Part shown: piece by piece, positions 48,346 to 59,600 of the stretch | Layout of the letters: each line of letters starts with the position of its first letter | Numbering within the stretch: the first letter of the stretch is position 1 | Assembly (NCBI GenBank): GCA_021397835.1 | Contig: JAJFZO010000272.1 | Location: 62,001-126,000, forward strand | Length of the DNA stretch: 64,000 nt | Direction of reading: 5' to 3' | Source: Moringa oleifera | Lineage: Eukaryota > Streptophyta > Magnoliopsida > Brassicales > Moringaceae | Translations under genes and position numbers: made by a program | The notes under the pieces: model-generated | What the model saw: the letters and a program-made list of their open reading frames with translations, nothing else | Told to the model about the DNA's origin: nothing | Database searches by the model: none

Positions 48346-48690
48346 TTAAATGGGAGACTTAAGGACATAAAAGGGAGAGAGAGACATCATGGAAATTTTG
48401 TGCAGAAGGGGAGAGAGAGACAGTATGGAAGTTTGGAGCCTTTCTTTTGGCAAGAAGCAATAGTCATTGATTCTCCGCTGCTTGATCTCTCTCTTTTTTG
48501 GAATCGCACTGGCTGTTCTAGTCAAGATGGTGGTGGTATTGGTGGTGCTACTCTCGCTCTTTGATTTATTGTAGTGCCACTCCAACACACTCAATGGAGT
48601 CCTTGTGCTCGACACTCTATCTAATACTGACTCGTACTCCTTCATCTCCACCATCTCTTGCATTGAATTAAAGCATCTAAATAGATTCTC
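48346..48690 (-). pseudogene. possible second captured exon, unknown protein
   Basis: On the minus strand a textbook acceptor, TTTGGTTTAG, ends at 48,691 and opens an uninterrupted frame of ~115 codons from 48,690: ENLFRCFNSMQEMVEMKEYE, then TPLSVLEWHYNKSKSESS, a Ser/Thr run, and basic KKREIKQRRINDYCF. Composition looks like a genuine soluble, partly disordered plant protein rather than chance sequence. The end may run past a lost donor, since the last ~30 residues (…SPFYVLKSPI) look random. I do not recognise the family. It lies opposite in direction to the nucleotidyltransferase fragment, so it is probably from a different gene. Confidence 0.45.
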
Positions 48691-48809
48691 CTAAACCAAA
48701 TAGCTTCAAAAATATCAAAAATCAATTCAGACTTTCAACAGAGTGCTCTATTTAAACTACCATGCAAGATGAATAAAAATCTGGAAGAACACACAGTTTT
48801 CCATAGACT

Positions 48810-48990
48810 TTTAGCAGCAATGGCTACTTACAGCAGTAGAAACAGCCATTGCTGCTGTTGTTGCTGCTTACAGCAATAGCAGCAATGGCTGTTTTTGCTG
48901 TTGTAAGCAGTCTTTGCTACTGAAAGTCTGTGAAAAACTGTTTGTTACTATTATTGCTGCTGCTGCTTATAGCAGCAGTGAGCATGAACG
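48810..48990. repeat. GCT/GCA-rich palindromic patch, right copy
   Basis: Contains 'agcagcaatggctacttacagcagtag', 'cattgctgctgttgttgctgctta' and 'ttattgctgctgctgcttatagcagcag', forming overlapping hairpins. Related to 45,700-45,905. Confidence 0.55.
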
Positions 48991-49061
48991 TGGAGTGATG
49001 ATGATTTAAAATTCTTTTACACATGCATATGAGACAACAAGTGATTTCAAATTCTCTGGCC

Positions 49062-49137
49062 TTCAACGCCAGTTATGCCAGAACTGGCGTTGAAGTCAGT
49101 GGCCTTTAACGCCAGTTTTGGAATAACTGACGTTAGA
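49062..49137. repeat. two subterminal palindromes, one with perfect 14-bp arms
   Basis: CTTCAACGCCAGTT and AACTGGCGTTGAAG form a perfect 14-bp hairpin with a 7-base loop. A second imperfect copy of the family follows at about 49,100-49,137. These belong to the same family as the repeats at 45,340-45,612 but lie in the interior of the element. Confidence 0.65.
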
Positions 49138-50400
49138 GGCTATCCTACCTTGCTTTTAAGGTTAGGATCCTAAATTCGTCTCTAGAGCCCTCTAGAGCCC
49201 GCCATAGCCTCCCACATAATTTTTACTCTTTAGGTCAGGATTCTCCTCTTTGCAGACTGTCCAAAAGCAGCTAAATCAGTTACACAGTCGCACTACCTTT
49301 CTTCGGCCATTCTCTTCTTTGCTCTCCATCCAGAAGCAGCTAAGGTAACTGCTGGTAGCCACAGTGCTTCTCTCCGACCCTTTCCTCTTTGGTCTCTGTC
49401 CAAAAGTAGCTAGACCAGCTGCTGGCTTAGCAATGACATTGCTTCTCTTCTAGCCTTTTTCTCTTAGCTCACCGTCCGAAAGTAGCTAGGCCAACTACTG
49501 GCAGTGACACTGCCTCTCTCCTTGCTTCTTCCTCTTTCATTTATCTCAATCTTAACAAGTGCAGCCGCATCCTTCCCCTTTATTCGTTCATCTTTGGCAT
49601 TCAAACATATGTAAGTATTTCGGTATAGATTTGAAATTTTTTTACGAAATTTAAGTTTCATAATTTTGATTCAATTTGGTTTTAAAAATATATTGAAGAT
49701 GTATATTAATTTGAGAAGTTTTTTATTAAGTGTGTTTTGTGAATTGTCATTAATTGATTGAAATTTGAGTTTTTTTTTTTGTTAGTACATTTTGATGAAC
49801 ATATTTGGTATGAATGGGTATATATTGATGCATTTATTATTTCATAATTATTAAAATTTTTAGATTAATTGATAAATTAAGTAAATGTTAATTAAATGAA
49901 TTTATATTTTGATAAATTAATTATATATTAGGTAAAGATAAATTTATGTTTGAATTAATTTTTTTACGTATGATTAATTAGTATATTTTGTCAAATTTAG
50001 TTAAATTAATTTTATTGTTAACATAAATTAATATATTTAGTTAAATTTTAAATAAATAAATAATTAATTATATGCTTGTAATATAAACCATTAAATGTTA
50101 TTTAAATTTTAATCACTTATGTTACTAGTTAGTTAGATGCTTGTGTAGTAATTAATTAGATGATAATTAATTTACTGTATCGTAATTAACTAATTAATTA
50201 TTAATCATTTATTTAGCTAATATTAACAAATTAGATGCATGTGAAGCAAAAAATTATATGTTATTTAAATATTAATTAGGTTACTAGTTAGTTAAGTGCT
50301 TATATAATAAATAATTAGATGTTAATTAAACATTGACTATATCTTAATTAATTAAATAGTTATTAATTATTTATTTAAATTTACTAGTTAAGAGCTCACC
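49138..50400 (+). other. CACTA leader (diverged ~100-bp repeats) and AT-rich intron
   Basis: From 49,235 to 49,540 a CT-rich leader repeats a theme about four times ('ctgtccaaaagcagctaaatcagtt', 'ccagaagcagctaaggtaactgctgg', 'gtccaaaagtagctagaccagctgctgg', 'gtccgaaagtagctaggccaactactgg'), at ~65-75-bp spacing. AT-rich DNA with TTAATTAGATG-type words follows to 50,400, like 14,560-15,300 and 34,800-34,985. No coding potential. Confidence 0.5.
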
Positions 50401-50404
50401 AACA

Positions 50405-50876
50405 TTGACAAAACCACAATCATCCCAACAAGTATTTTTCGTTGGGCTACCACCAAGATTACAAAAGATGTATAATTATGTGAATAAGGTGATGGTATCT
50501 GATGAAGCAATGCACATACCTTTTACTGAAGTCTTTGCTTCTAATGGACATGTATTTGTGGCTCGAGAAGATATCATGCAATTTTGTCACATGTAAGAGC
50601 TAAGTGTCACCATTATTCAGGCTTACATTGTGTACGTATTTGCTTATTATTGTTTGGCTACATCATATTTATATTTTTCTTACTCTTTATTATTTCAGTA
50701 AACTTTATACAGATTTAGCTGCACTTACCTTGGGGAAGTATTTTATATTTGCTGATCCGTCAACATTGTCATATGAAATGTTTGTAAGTATAGACACCCA
50801 AGCTCGTGACCTAGCCAATAGAATGATAGATCCATGTGACGGAGGAGTAGTGATATTTCCTTATAACTTGAGGTAA
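50405..50876 (+). pseudogene. Ulp1-like (C48-related) ORF fragment of a CACTA element
   Basis: The frame reads LPPRLQKMYNYVNKVM, then VFASNGHVFVAREDIMQFC, then M*ELSVTIIQAYIVY with one stop. After a probable intron (donor near 50,629, acceptor ATTTCAG at 50,693-50,699) it reads FADPSTLSYEMF and DGGVVIFPYNLR. This looks like the region before the catalytic His of the C48-type proteins encoded by many plant CACTA and MULE elements ('…EDI.QFC.M.EIS…YI', 'P…PYN…HW'). The frame stops just before the expected HW, so the catalytic His, Asp and Cys are all missing. It is unrelated in detail to the MULE-borne copy at 30-33 kb. Confidence 0.55.
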
Positions 50877-50879
50877 ATT

Positions 50880-51429
50880 TTTAAGGGACATCATTGATAG
50901 ATGTGATAGAAATATTTCATATGCAAAAATGGTAAGTTTTTAAGCATTTACTTATGTAAATACTTAAGTAATTAAATGATGTGCTTATTAAAAATTTTAA
51001 TTGGACTAACTTTTTTTAATTGGACAATTTCTTTAGAGTGACATATTAGAAAGTTGAACCTTAAAGATTTTTGTATACATGAACATTATTGAATGTATAT
51101 AGTTGAATTTTTAGGATTGTATAATATTTTAACTCATGTATTACACATATAGAGTTTAATTATGACATCAAATTTTTTTATTTTCTTTTGTTTATCTCTT
51201 ATTACTTTTTTCTATTAGATTATTTTGAGTGTTTTCAAACATGAAAGAAGTAATAACGATCTTTGTGAGAATGGTATTGAAGTGTATAATAGAAAAATTT
51301 TGGTTGCATATTGTGAAGAATTGTATTGATGTATATGATTGATGTGAAAGAGATGAAAAATTTTATATATGTAGATTTTGGATAACTTGAATATATAAAT
51401 TTTGTATTTATTTTGAAATAAATACAAAA
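50880..51429. other. AT-rich CACTA interior, nothing recognised
   Basis: AT-rich sequence between the Ulp1-like fragment and the 3' subterminal palindromes. No frame or repeat that I can name. Confidence 0.5.
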
Positions 51430-51624
51430 TATACCTTTAATGACTTTTTAATGACAGTTTTATAATAATTGTCACTAAAAGCCCCTTTTAACGACAGTTT
51501 CAATAGAACTGTCATTAGAAGGGCCCTCCTTTAACGACAGTTTCAATAGAACTGTCATTAAAGGTCTTCCCTTTTTAACGATAGTTCCAATAGAACTGTC
51601 TTTAAAAGGGCCCTCCTTTAACCG
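51430..51624. repeat. 3' subterminal palindromes of the CACTA element
   Basis: Four palindromes of the form TTAACGACAGTTTCAATAGA + ACTGTCATTAAAGG lie near 51,440, 51,487, 51,533 and 51,577, separated by 'gggccctcc'. They are more alike than the 5' set. The element then ends without a CACTA terminus where the composite array resumes. Confidence 0.65.
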
Positions 51625-54600
51625 TTGCAATTGCTTGTAGTAGTTGTTGGGCATTCTTTAGGTTCCCCCAAATGCTTGAACTAGTGTCTACCAGTACTAA
51701 CAACTTCTTTGCAGCAGTCGCTATGCTCTCCTAGCGCTAATAATTGCGGTTAGGCTTTCATTAGGCTCCTCTAGTGCTTGTCCTTACGTCTATCGGCACC
51801 AGCTACTACCATTAGGCCATCGTTAGGGGAGCCTAATGCAAATGTCTGCCAACGCTAGCGACTGCCGCTGGGTCTTTGTTGGGCTCCCCTAATGTTGTGC
51901 TGGCTTTAAACAGTTGCACTGATTGCCTAGCTGTAGTGGTTGGGCTTTCACAATGCTAGTGACTATCTTGAAGTTGTCCTTAGGCTCCCTCGAGGCTAGA
52001 TCTAGCATTTACCAACACTAACAACTGCCCTATAATAGTAGTAGGGCAATCATTGTGTTCCTTTAAAGTTAACCGGCACCAAGTACTTCCCTACGATAGT
52101 CATTGGGCTTTCCCAATGCCAACTACTGTTGTTAGGCCGTCGTTTGGCTCCTCTAGTGCTTGTCGTCGTGTATACCTATGCCTATGATCGCCATTGGGCC
52201 ATCATTAACGTAACCCAACGTAGATATCTACTAGCACTGGTAACTATCAAGGGGGTCGTCGCTAACCTCCACGAGCGATGGTGCTAGCCACTACTAGCGC
52301 TAACGATAGCGTTACAGTAATTGTTGGGCTTTACCCGGTGCTGGCACTAATTACTACTGGTGCTAGTGATTGCTATTGGGCCATTGCTATGGTACCTAGA
52401 GAAAGATGTTTGACAATGCTAGTGACTGCCGCTGGGTTGATGCTAAGCTCCCTTTGTGCTGGCACTTGTATCCATCAGTGATAGCAACTACCCAGCAGTA
52501 GTCGTTGGGCTCCCTTAATACCAGCAACTGTCACTGCATCATCATTCGGCTCCCCTGGTGTTGGCACTCACGTCTACCGACACCAGTAACTACATCGTAG
52601 AACTAGCTCAATAGTCATTGGGTTCTCCCAAAACTAGTGCGAGCATGTGCCAACACAAGTGACTTCCCCGTAGTAGTTGTTAGGCTCTCCCAATGTCAAT
52701 TACTATTGCTAGGTTATTGTTGGGGTACCTTAGTGCTTGCTCCTATGTCTTCTTATATGGGCGACTGCCATTAGGCCATCACAAGGCAACCCAACGTAAA
52801 TGTTTACCAGCATCAGCAATAACCCAATAGAAGTCATAGGTTTCTCCTAACGCCTACGACTTTCATTGGGTCGTTGCTGGGCTGCTTTGATGCTATCACT
52901 AGCATCTATCCACACCATCAATTACCTTAGAGCAATGGCGAGGCAGTCTTTAAGTTCCCTTAATGCTCGCACCGACATTTATTAACACTAAAAACTGCAC
53001 TATAATAGTAGGAGGGAAGCAGATGATTCCTCTAAACTTGGGTTGTCTTTAAGCTCCCTTAATGCTGGCGCTAGCATATGCCAACGTCAGTGACTGCCCA
53101 AGAATAATCTTTGGGCTCTCTCAATGCCAGCTACTATCATAGGGTCATCGTTAGACTCCCATAATGCTAGAACTAGTGTCTATCAAGTCCTGCAACTGCC
53201 CCATAACAATTGCAGGGCAGTCCTTGGGTTCCCTTAATGTTGGCACTAGCATTTGATAAAACTTGCTACTAGCTCGAAGTAATAGCTGGGTAGTCATTGG
53301 GTTCCCTTAAAAGCTGACATGAGCTTTCCCAGCACTAGTAATTTCCCCCTAGTAGGTGTTGGGCTCTCTCAATGCAACCTCTGCTACTAGATTTTCGTTG
53401 GGCTTCTTAAGTGCTTGCCCTCTCGTCCACTTGCGCCTATGTTTTCTATAAGGTCATCACTAAAGCAGCCTAGTGAGATGTTTGCCAGCATCAATGACTG
53501 CCTAGTAGCAATTGTTTGGCTCCCTTTATGCCAATGACTGTCATTGGGTCATCGTTTCTCTCTCTTAGTGCTTGTAGCAGCATCTATCGGCACCACCAAA
53601 TGCTATGCAGCAGTAGTTGGGTAGTCGGCGTTTGTCAATACCAGCAACTGCCACGTAGTTGTAATTGGGCTATCATTGGGTTCTTTTGAAGCTAGCACGA
53701 GCGTCTGCCAACACTAGTCACTTTCTCACACCAATAACTTTCTCCTAACAGTCGTTGGGCTCTACTAGAGCCAACTACTATTGCTAGGCCATCACTAGGC
53801 TCTTTTAGTGCCTACCCTCACGTCTACCTATGCCAATGACTACAATTAGGCCATCACTCCCATAACCCAGTGCAGACATCTACCAGAGCAAGTGACTTCC
53901 CAATAATAGTCATTAGCTCTTTCTACTCTAGTGACTTTCATAGGGTCATTACTAGGCTGCTTCGTTGCCAACACTAGTGCCTACTAACACAAGCAACTCC
54001 TCTGAAGCACTAGTTGGGTAGTTCCTAGGTTCCCTTAGTGTTGGGATTAGCGTCCGTAGTAATAGCTAGGTAGTTCTTTGGTCCTACCAAGCTTGCGCGA
54101 GCATCTACTAGCATTAGAGACCTCTTTGCAATAGTCGTTGGGCTATCTTAGCACCAATTGTTGTTGCTTGGCCATCGTTAGGCTCTTTTACTGCATGCCC
54201 TCTCGTTTACCTATGCTAGCAGCTGTCACTGGGTCATCATTGATGTACCTCAGTGCTGCACTAGTATCCACCAACGTTAGCGACAATCATAATGCCATCG
54301 CTAGGAGAACCCAGTGTAAATATGTGTTAATACCAACAACTATTGCTAGATCATCGTTGAGCTCCCTTAGTGTTGGCACTGACCTCTATGGGTGCCAAAG
54401 ATTACCCAGCAATAGTTGTTAGGCTTTCTCAATGCCAACGATTGTTATGGGGTTATCACTGGGCTCCTCCAATACTGGCAATGGCATTTACCGACACTTG
54501 TAACTGCCCCGCAGCAATTCCTAAAGAGTCATTAGTTTCTCTTAGTGCTGGTGTCGACGTCTACCAAGATCGGCAACTACCCCGCAACTATAGCTACGAA

Positions 54601-56640
54601 ATCTTTGGGATCCCCTAAAGTAAGTGAGAGTGTCTCCGAGAACCAACAACTTTCCTGCAGAGCCAATTGTGCTCCCCTACACCTAGTAGTGCTGTCAAGC
54701 AGTCATTAAGCACCTTTAGTGCTTATCCTTACGTCTACTAACACTAATGATTGTCGAGTAGCAGTCGTTGGGCTCTGCTAACGCGAACGACTATCATGGG
54801 TCATTATTGGGCTCCTCTCGTGTTGGCACTAGTGTCTACCGACATCAGCAACTATCTTGCAATAATAACAAGACTATCCTTGGGTTCCCTTAGTATTGAC
54901 ATAGGTTTCTGCCAACACCAGTGAGTACCCTGCAATAATAACTAAGCAGTCATTGTGTTCCCTCAAAGCTGGCACGAGGGTTTGCTAGTACTAGTAACTA
55001 ACTCATAGTAGTCATTGGGCTTCCCAAATGCCAACTACTACTGTTGGGGCGTTGCTTGACTCCTCTAATTCTTGCCCTTGCGTCTAACTATGCGAGTGAC
55101 TACCATTAGGGGAACCTAACATAGATGTTTGCTGGCCTTAGAAGCAAATGTTAGGTAGCCCCAGTGACTGCCTTTGGGTGATCGTTGAGGTCCCCTAGTG
55201 CTAGCATTGACCTTTACCAATGCGAGTGCCAACAACTGCCAAGCAATAGGTATTGGGCTCTGTTAATGCTAGCAATTGTGATAAAGTCATCGCTAGGCTC
55301 CTCTAATGCTGGCACTAATGTTAATTGACACTAGGTACTACCCATAGCAATAGCTAGGTAGTCTTTATGTTCACCTGGCACTGGCATCAATGTCTTAATA
55401 GTAATAACATCCTTGCTATAATAACTAGGTAAACATAGGTTCCATCAAAGTTGGCTCGTCTGCTAGTATTGGGGACTTTCGCGCAACAGTTGTTAGGCTC
55501 TCCCAACATAAACCATTAGTGCTAGGCCATTCAGTCCTTGCCCTCTCGTCTACCTATGCCAGAGACTATCATTGGGCCATCGAGGTGGATCCTAGTGCAA
55601 ATATCTGCTAGTGCCAGCGAAAGCCACAAGGTCATCACTCTACTCCCCTAGTGCTGGCATTAGCCGCTATTTGTGCCAATGATTGCCAAGCAATAGTCCT
55701 TAGGCTCCTTTAACACCAGCGACTTTCATTGGGTTATCGTTAGGCTCCCTTGGTATTGGCACTAGCATCTATTGACACTAGCAACTACCCCACGATAATA
55801 GTTGGGTTGTCCTTAGGTTCCATTAATGTTGACGTCGATGTCTGCCAACACCAGCAACTGCCTTGCAGCAGTCGCTAGGCTCTCCCAATGCAAATTACTA
55901 TTGCTAGGGCTACGTTGGGCTCCTACAATGCTTGCCCTCTCATATACTTGTACAAATTACTGCTATTAGGCCATTACTGAGGCAACCCAACACAAACGTC
56001 TCTCAGCCCGAGTGATTACATTATGTCATCATTAAGCACCCATAGTGCTGATGTTAGCATCTATCAACATCAACAACTCTCGTACAGGTGGTACTACACC
56101 ATAGCAGTAACTGAGCAGTCATTGGGTTCTCTTAAAGCTAGCACAAGCATCTGCCAGTATAAGCGACTGCCTATAGTAGTCGTTAGGCTCTCTTGATGCC
56201 AACTACTATTGATAGGCCATTGTTTGGATAGTCTAGTGCTTGCCCTTACGTTTACCAGAGCCAATGATTGTCATTGTGCCATCGTTAGGCAAACCTGATG
56301 CAGATGTTTGTTGCAGGGTCATCACTAAGCTCTCGTAGTGTTGGCCTGGACTCTACAAGTGCTTGCGACTATGTAGCAGTAATCGTTCGGCTATCCCAAT
56401 TCTAGCGACCATCATGGGGCCATCGTTGGGCTCTTTTGGTGCTGGTACTAGCATTTACTGACACCTATAGTTGCCTTACAGTAATAGCTGGGCAGTCTCT
56501 ATGTTTTCTTAATCTTGGCATCGATGTTTGCCAATATTGGCAACTTCACCATAACAGTAACTAGGCAATCGTTGGGTTTCTTTAAAGTTGGCACAAGCAT
56601 TTGGTAGCTCCGACTACTTTCCCGCAGAAGGTGTTGGGCT
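51625..56640 (-). repeat. large composite tandem array, right part
   Basis: Same family as 36,591-45,308, resuming at 'ttgcaattgcttgtagtagttg'. The TGCTTGCCCTC…TCTACC landmark occurs near 51,776, 52,157, 52,734, 53,411, 53,810, 54,193, 54,720, 55,070, 55,537, 55,930 and 56,236, at mostly 350-600 bp spacing. Reading frames in it are by-products. It ends in a sharp junction with 180-bp repeats near 56,650. Confidence 0.7.
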
Positions 56641-59600
56641 CTCCTATAGGTTACTACTCTTGCATGCTAGGCCTTTCACCCACGTTGCACCTACTATGAC
56701 TAGGCTTGGCTTACCTCTTGTGCAACGATTTGGGTGATGTGACATATTTAACACGCTCGCTAGGCATATAATCGAGGGAACATGACAAGGGTCTAGCTCG
56801 CATGAAATGCCCATGGCATGGTTGGTGCGCCCTTTGCAGTTGCATGCTAGGCCTTTTGCCCATGTCATGCCTACCAAGGGAAGTTGTGGCTTCACTCTTG
56901 TGCCAATGGTTCGGGCGACGTGGCTTTCCTTGCACTCTTGTCTAGCGCACTATCGAGGGATAATAACTAGGCTTTAGCTCACGTTGGGCACCCTTGGCTT
57001 GGTTGCCACACCTTTTGTGGCCACATATAGGGCCTTCCACTAATGCTGTGCCTGTTGGGGGTAGCCTTGGCTTATCATCCGTGCCCATGGTCAAGGCGAC
57101 ACAGCTCTCTTGGCACGCTTGCTGAGAAAACTATCGAATGACAATGACAAGAGTCTTGTAAGTGTGGGGCACCTTTGGCTTAGCTAGCACTCCCTTTATA
57201 GTAACATGCCAGGCCTTTTACCCTTATCGTGCCTTCTAAGGCAATTGTGACTTACCTACCGTGCCGTTAGTTTGAACCACATAGCTCTCCTGGTAAGCTC
57301 ATTGGGCACACTATTAAGGGACAACGATGAGGGTCTGTCTCACACATGAGGCAATTAGCATGGTTGGCACACCTTTTGTGGTTGCATATTGGGCCTTGTG
57401 CCCATGCCATGCCTGCTTGGGCTAGCCATGCCTTGCCTCTCGTGCCCATTGTTTGGGCGATGCAGCTCTCTAGGTAAACTATAGAGGGATAACAATAAGA
57501 GTCTTGCAAGTGTGCGGTGCCTTTACCTTAGCTAGCTCACCTTTTGTGACAGCATTCTGGGACTTTTGCCCTTATCGTGCCTTTTAGGGGCAGTCGTGAC
57601 TTGCCTTCCATGCCTTTGGTTCGAGGCACGCAGCTCTCCTAGCAAGAATATTATGCACACTATCAAGGGATAATGACAAGGATTTGGCTCACGTATGGGG
57701 CCTTTGGCATGCATGCCATGCTGCTAGGGGCAACCATGGATTACCTCCCATGCCTACAATCCGGGCGACACTGTTGTCCTGGCACACTAATGAGGGATTA
57801 TGATGAGGACCTGGCTTATGTGGGTCATTTTTGGCCTAGCTAGCACACCTTGTGTGGTCGTACGATGGACCTTTTGTCTGGGCAATGCGGCTCTCCTAGC
57901 ATGCTCATTAGGCATACTATCAAGCGACAATGACGATGGTCTTGCTTGTGTTGGGCACCCTTAACTAGGCTAGTACGACTTTTACTGTCGCACGCTAGGT
58001 AATCTGCCCATAACGACCCTAATGGAGGCAGCCAGGGCTTTCCTCCGTGCCCATGGTCCAAGCCACGCGGCTTTCCTGGCATGCTTGTAGGGCATACTAT
58101 CAAGGGAGAGCGATAAGGGTATGACACACGAGAAGGCTCGCGCACCCTTTGTGGTTGCACATTAGGCTTTCTGCCCATGCTATTTCTACTAAGATCAACC
58201 ATGGCTTATATCCCAAGCTAACATTCTGGGAATCACAGCTTTACTGGCACACTCGTTGGGCACACAATCGAGGGGTAACGAGGAGGGTCTAGCTCTCATG
58301 GGTGCCCTCAGCCTTGTTGGTGCACCCTTTACAATCGAATGCTGGTCCTTCTTCCTATGTTATGCCTGTTGGGGCAATTGAAGCTTGCCTTTTGTTCCCA
58401 GGGCCCAAGTGACATGGCTTTCTTGGCACGCTCTATAGGCACACCATCAATGGATAGCGACGATAGTATAGCACAGGTGAAGTACCCTTGGCATCACTGA
58501 TGCGCCCTTTGTGGCTGCCCACTAAGACATTCGCCCATGCTGTGCTTGCTGGGGGCAGTCATGGCTTGCCCCTCATGCACATGGTTAAGACGACGCGGCT
58601 CTCTTGGCAACCTTGCCGTGCACACTATTGAGGGACAGTCACAAAGGTCTTACTTGTGCAGAGTGCCCTCAGCCTTGTTGGCACTCCCTTTGGAGCTACA
58701 TACTTAGCCTTTTGCCCATGCTATACTTGTTGAGGACAATTATGAATTTCCTCTTGTGCACATAGTCCAGGAAACTTGGCTCTTCTGGCATGCTTGTTAA
58801 GTACATTATTGAGGATAATGATGAGGTTTTTGCTCGCCTGGGGCGTCCTTGTGCTAGCAAGCCTACCCTTCACTCCGCATGCTTGCCTTTTGCCCATGTC
58901 GTACTTGCTAGAGGCAGTTGTGGCTTGCCTCCTGTGCCCTTATTCTAAGTGAGGTGGCTATCTTGTGATGCTCGCTGGGCATACTATTAAGGGACTGCGA
59001 TAAGGGTTTGGCTCACGTAAGGCACTTTTTACCCTACTAATGCACTCTTTGCTGAGTCACATTAGGCCTTGTGCCTATGTCGTGCCTTCTGAAGGTAGCC
59101 ATGGCTTGCCTCCCATGCCCATGATCCATGCAATGCTGCTTTCTTTGTACACTCATTGGGCGCACTGTTAAGGGACAATGATGAGGGATTGGCCTATGTG
59201 GGGTGCCTTTGGCTATGCTAACATGCCCTTTGCAGTCTCACATTCGACCTTTTACGCAGGCCGTGCCTGCTGAATGCAGTCATGGCTTGCCTTCCGTGCC
59301 CATGGTCCCGACAACATAGTTATCCTTACATGTTCGTTTGGAACATTACCGAGGGATAGCGACGAGAATTTGACTCGCAAAGGGCGCCTTTGGCATTGCT
59401 TGTGCACCCAATGCGGTAGCACAGTGGGCATTCTACCCATGCTGTGCTTGGTAAGGGCAATAATGACTTGTGTCCTGTTCCCAAGGTTCGGGTAATGCGA
59501 CTCTCTTAGTATGCTTGTAGGGTACACTATCGAGGGACAACGATGAGAGTCTTGCTCATGTAGGGTGCCCTTGGCCTAATTGGCGTGTCCTTTTTGGATG

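Larger units (their letters stand above)
45309..51624 (+). mobile_element. CACTA element carrying captured host exons (Pack-type), 3' terminus lost
   Basis: CACTATTACAAAAATTG at 45,309 interrupts a composite repeat unit. Inside, in order: palindromic subterminal repeats (45,340-45,612), a GC-rich patch (45,700-45,900), host-like exons (46,458-47,600 plus; 48,690-48,346 minus), a second GC-rich patch (48,810-48,990), two more subterminal palindromes (49,062-49,137), a CT-rich leader and AT-rich intron (49,200-50,400), an Ulp1-like ORF piece (50,405-50,876) and 3' subterminal palindromes (51,430-51,620). The array resumes at about 51,625 without a TAGTG terminus and not at the repeat phase where it left, so the right end was lost by deletion. 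No transposase is encoded, so it is non-autonomous. Confidence 0.7.

Noticed and set aside
57840..58202. 120-codon minus-strand frame
   Set aside because: By-product of the inverted 180-bp repeat; no protein family look and the next repeat copies break it.
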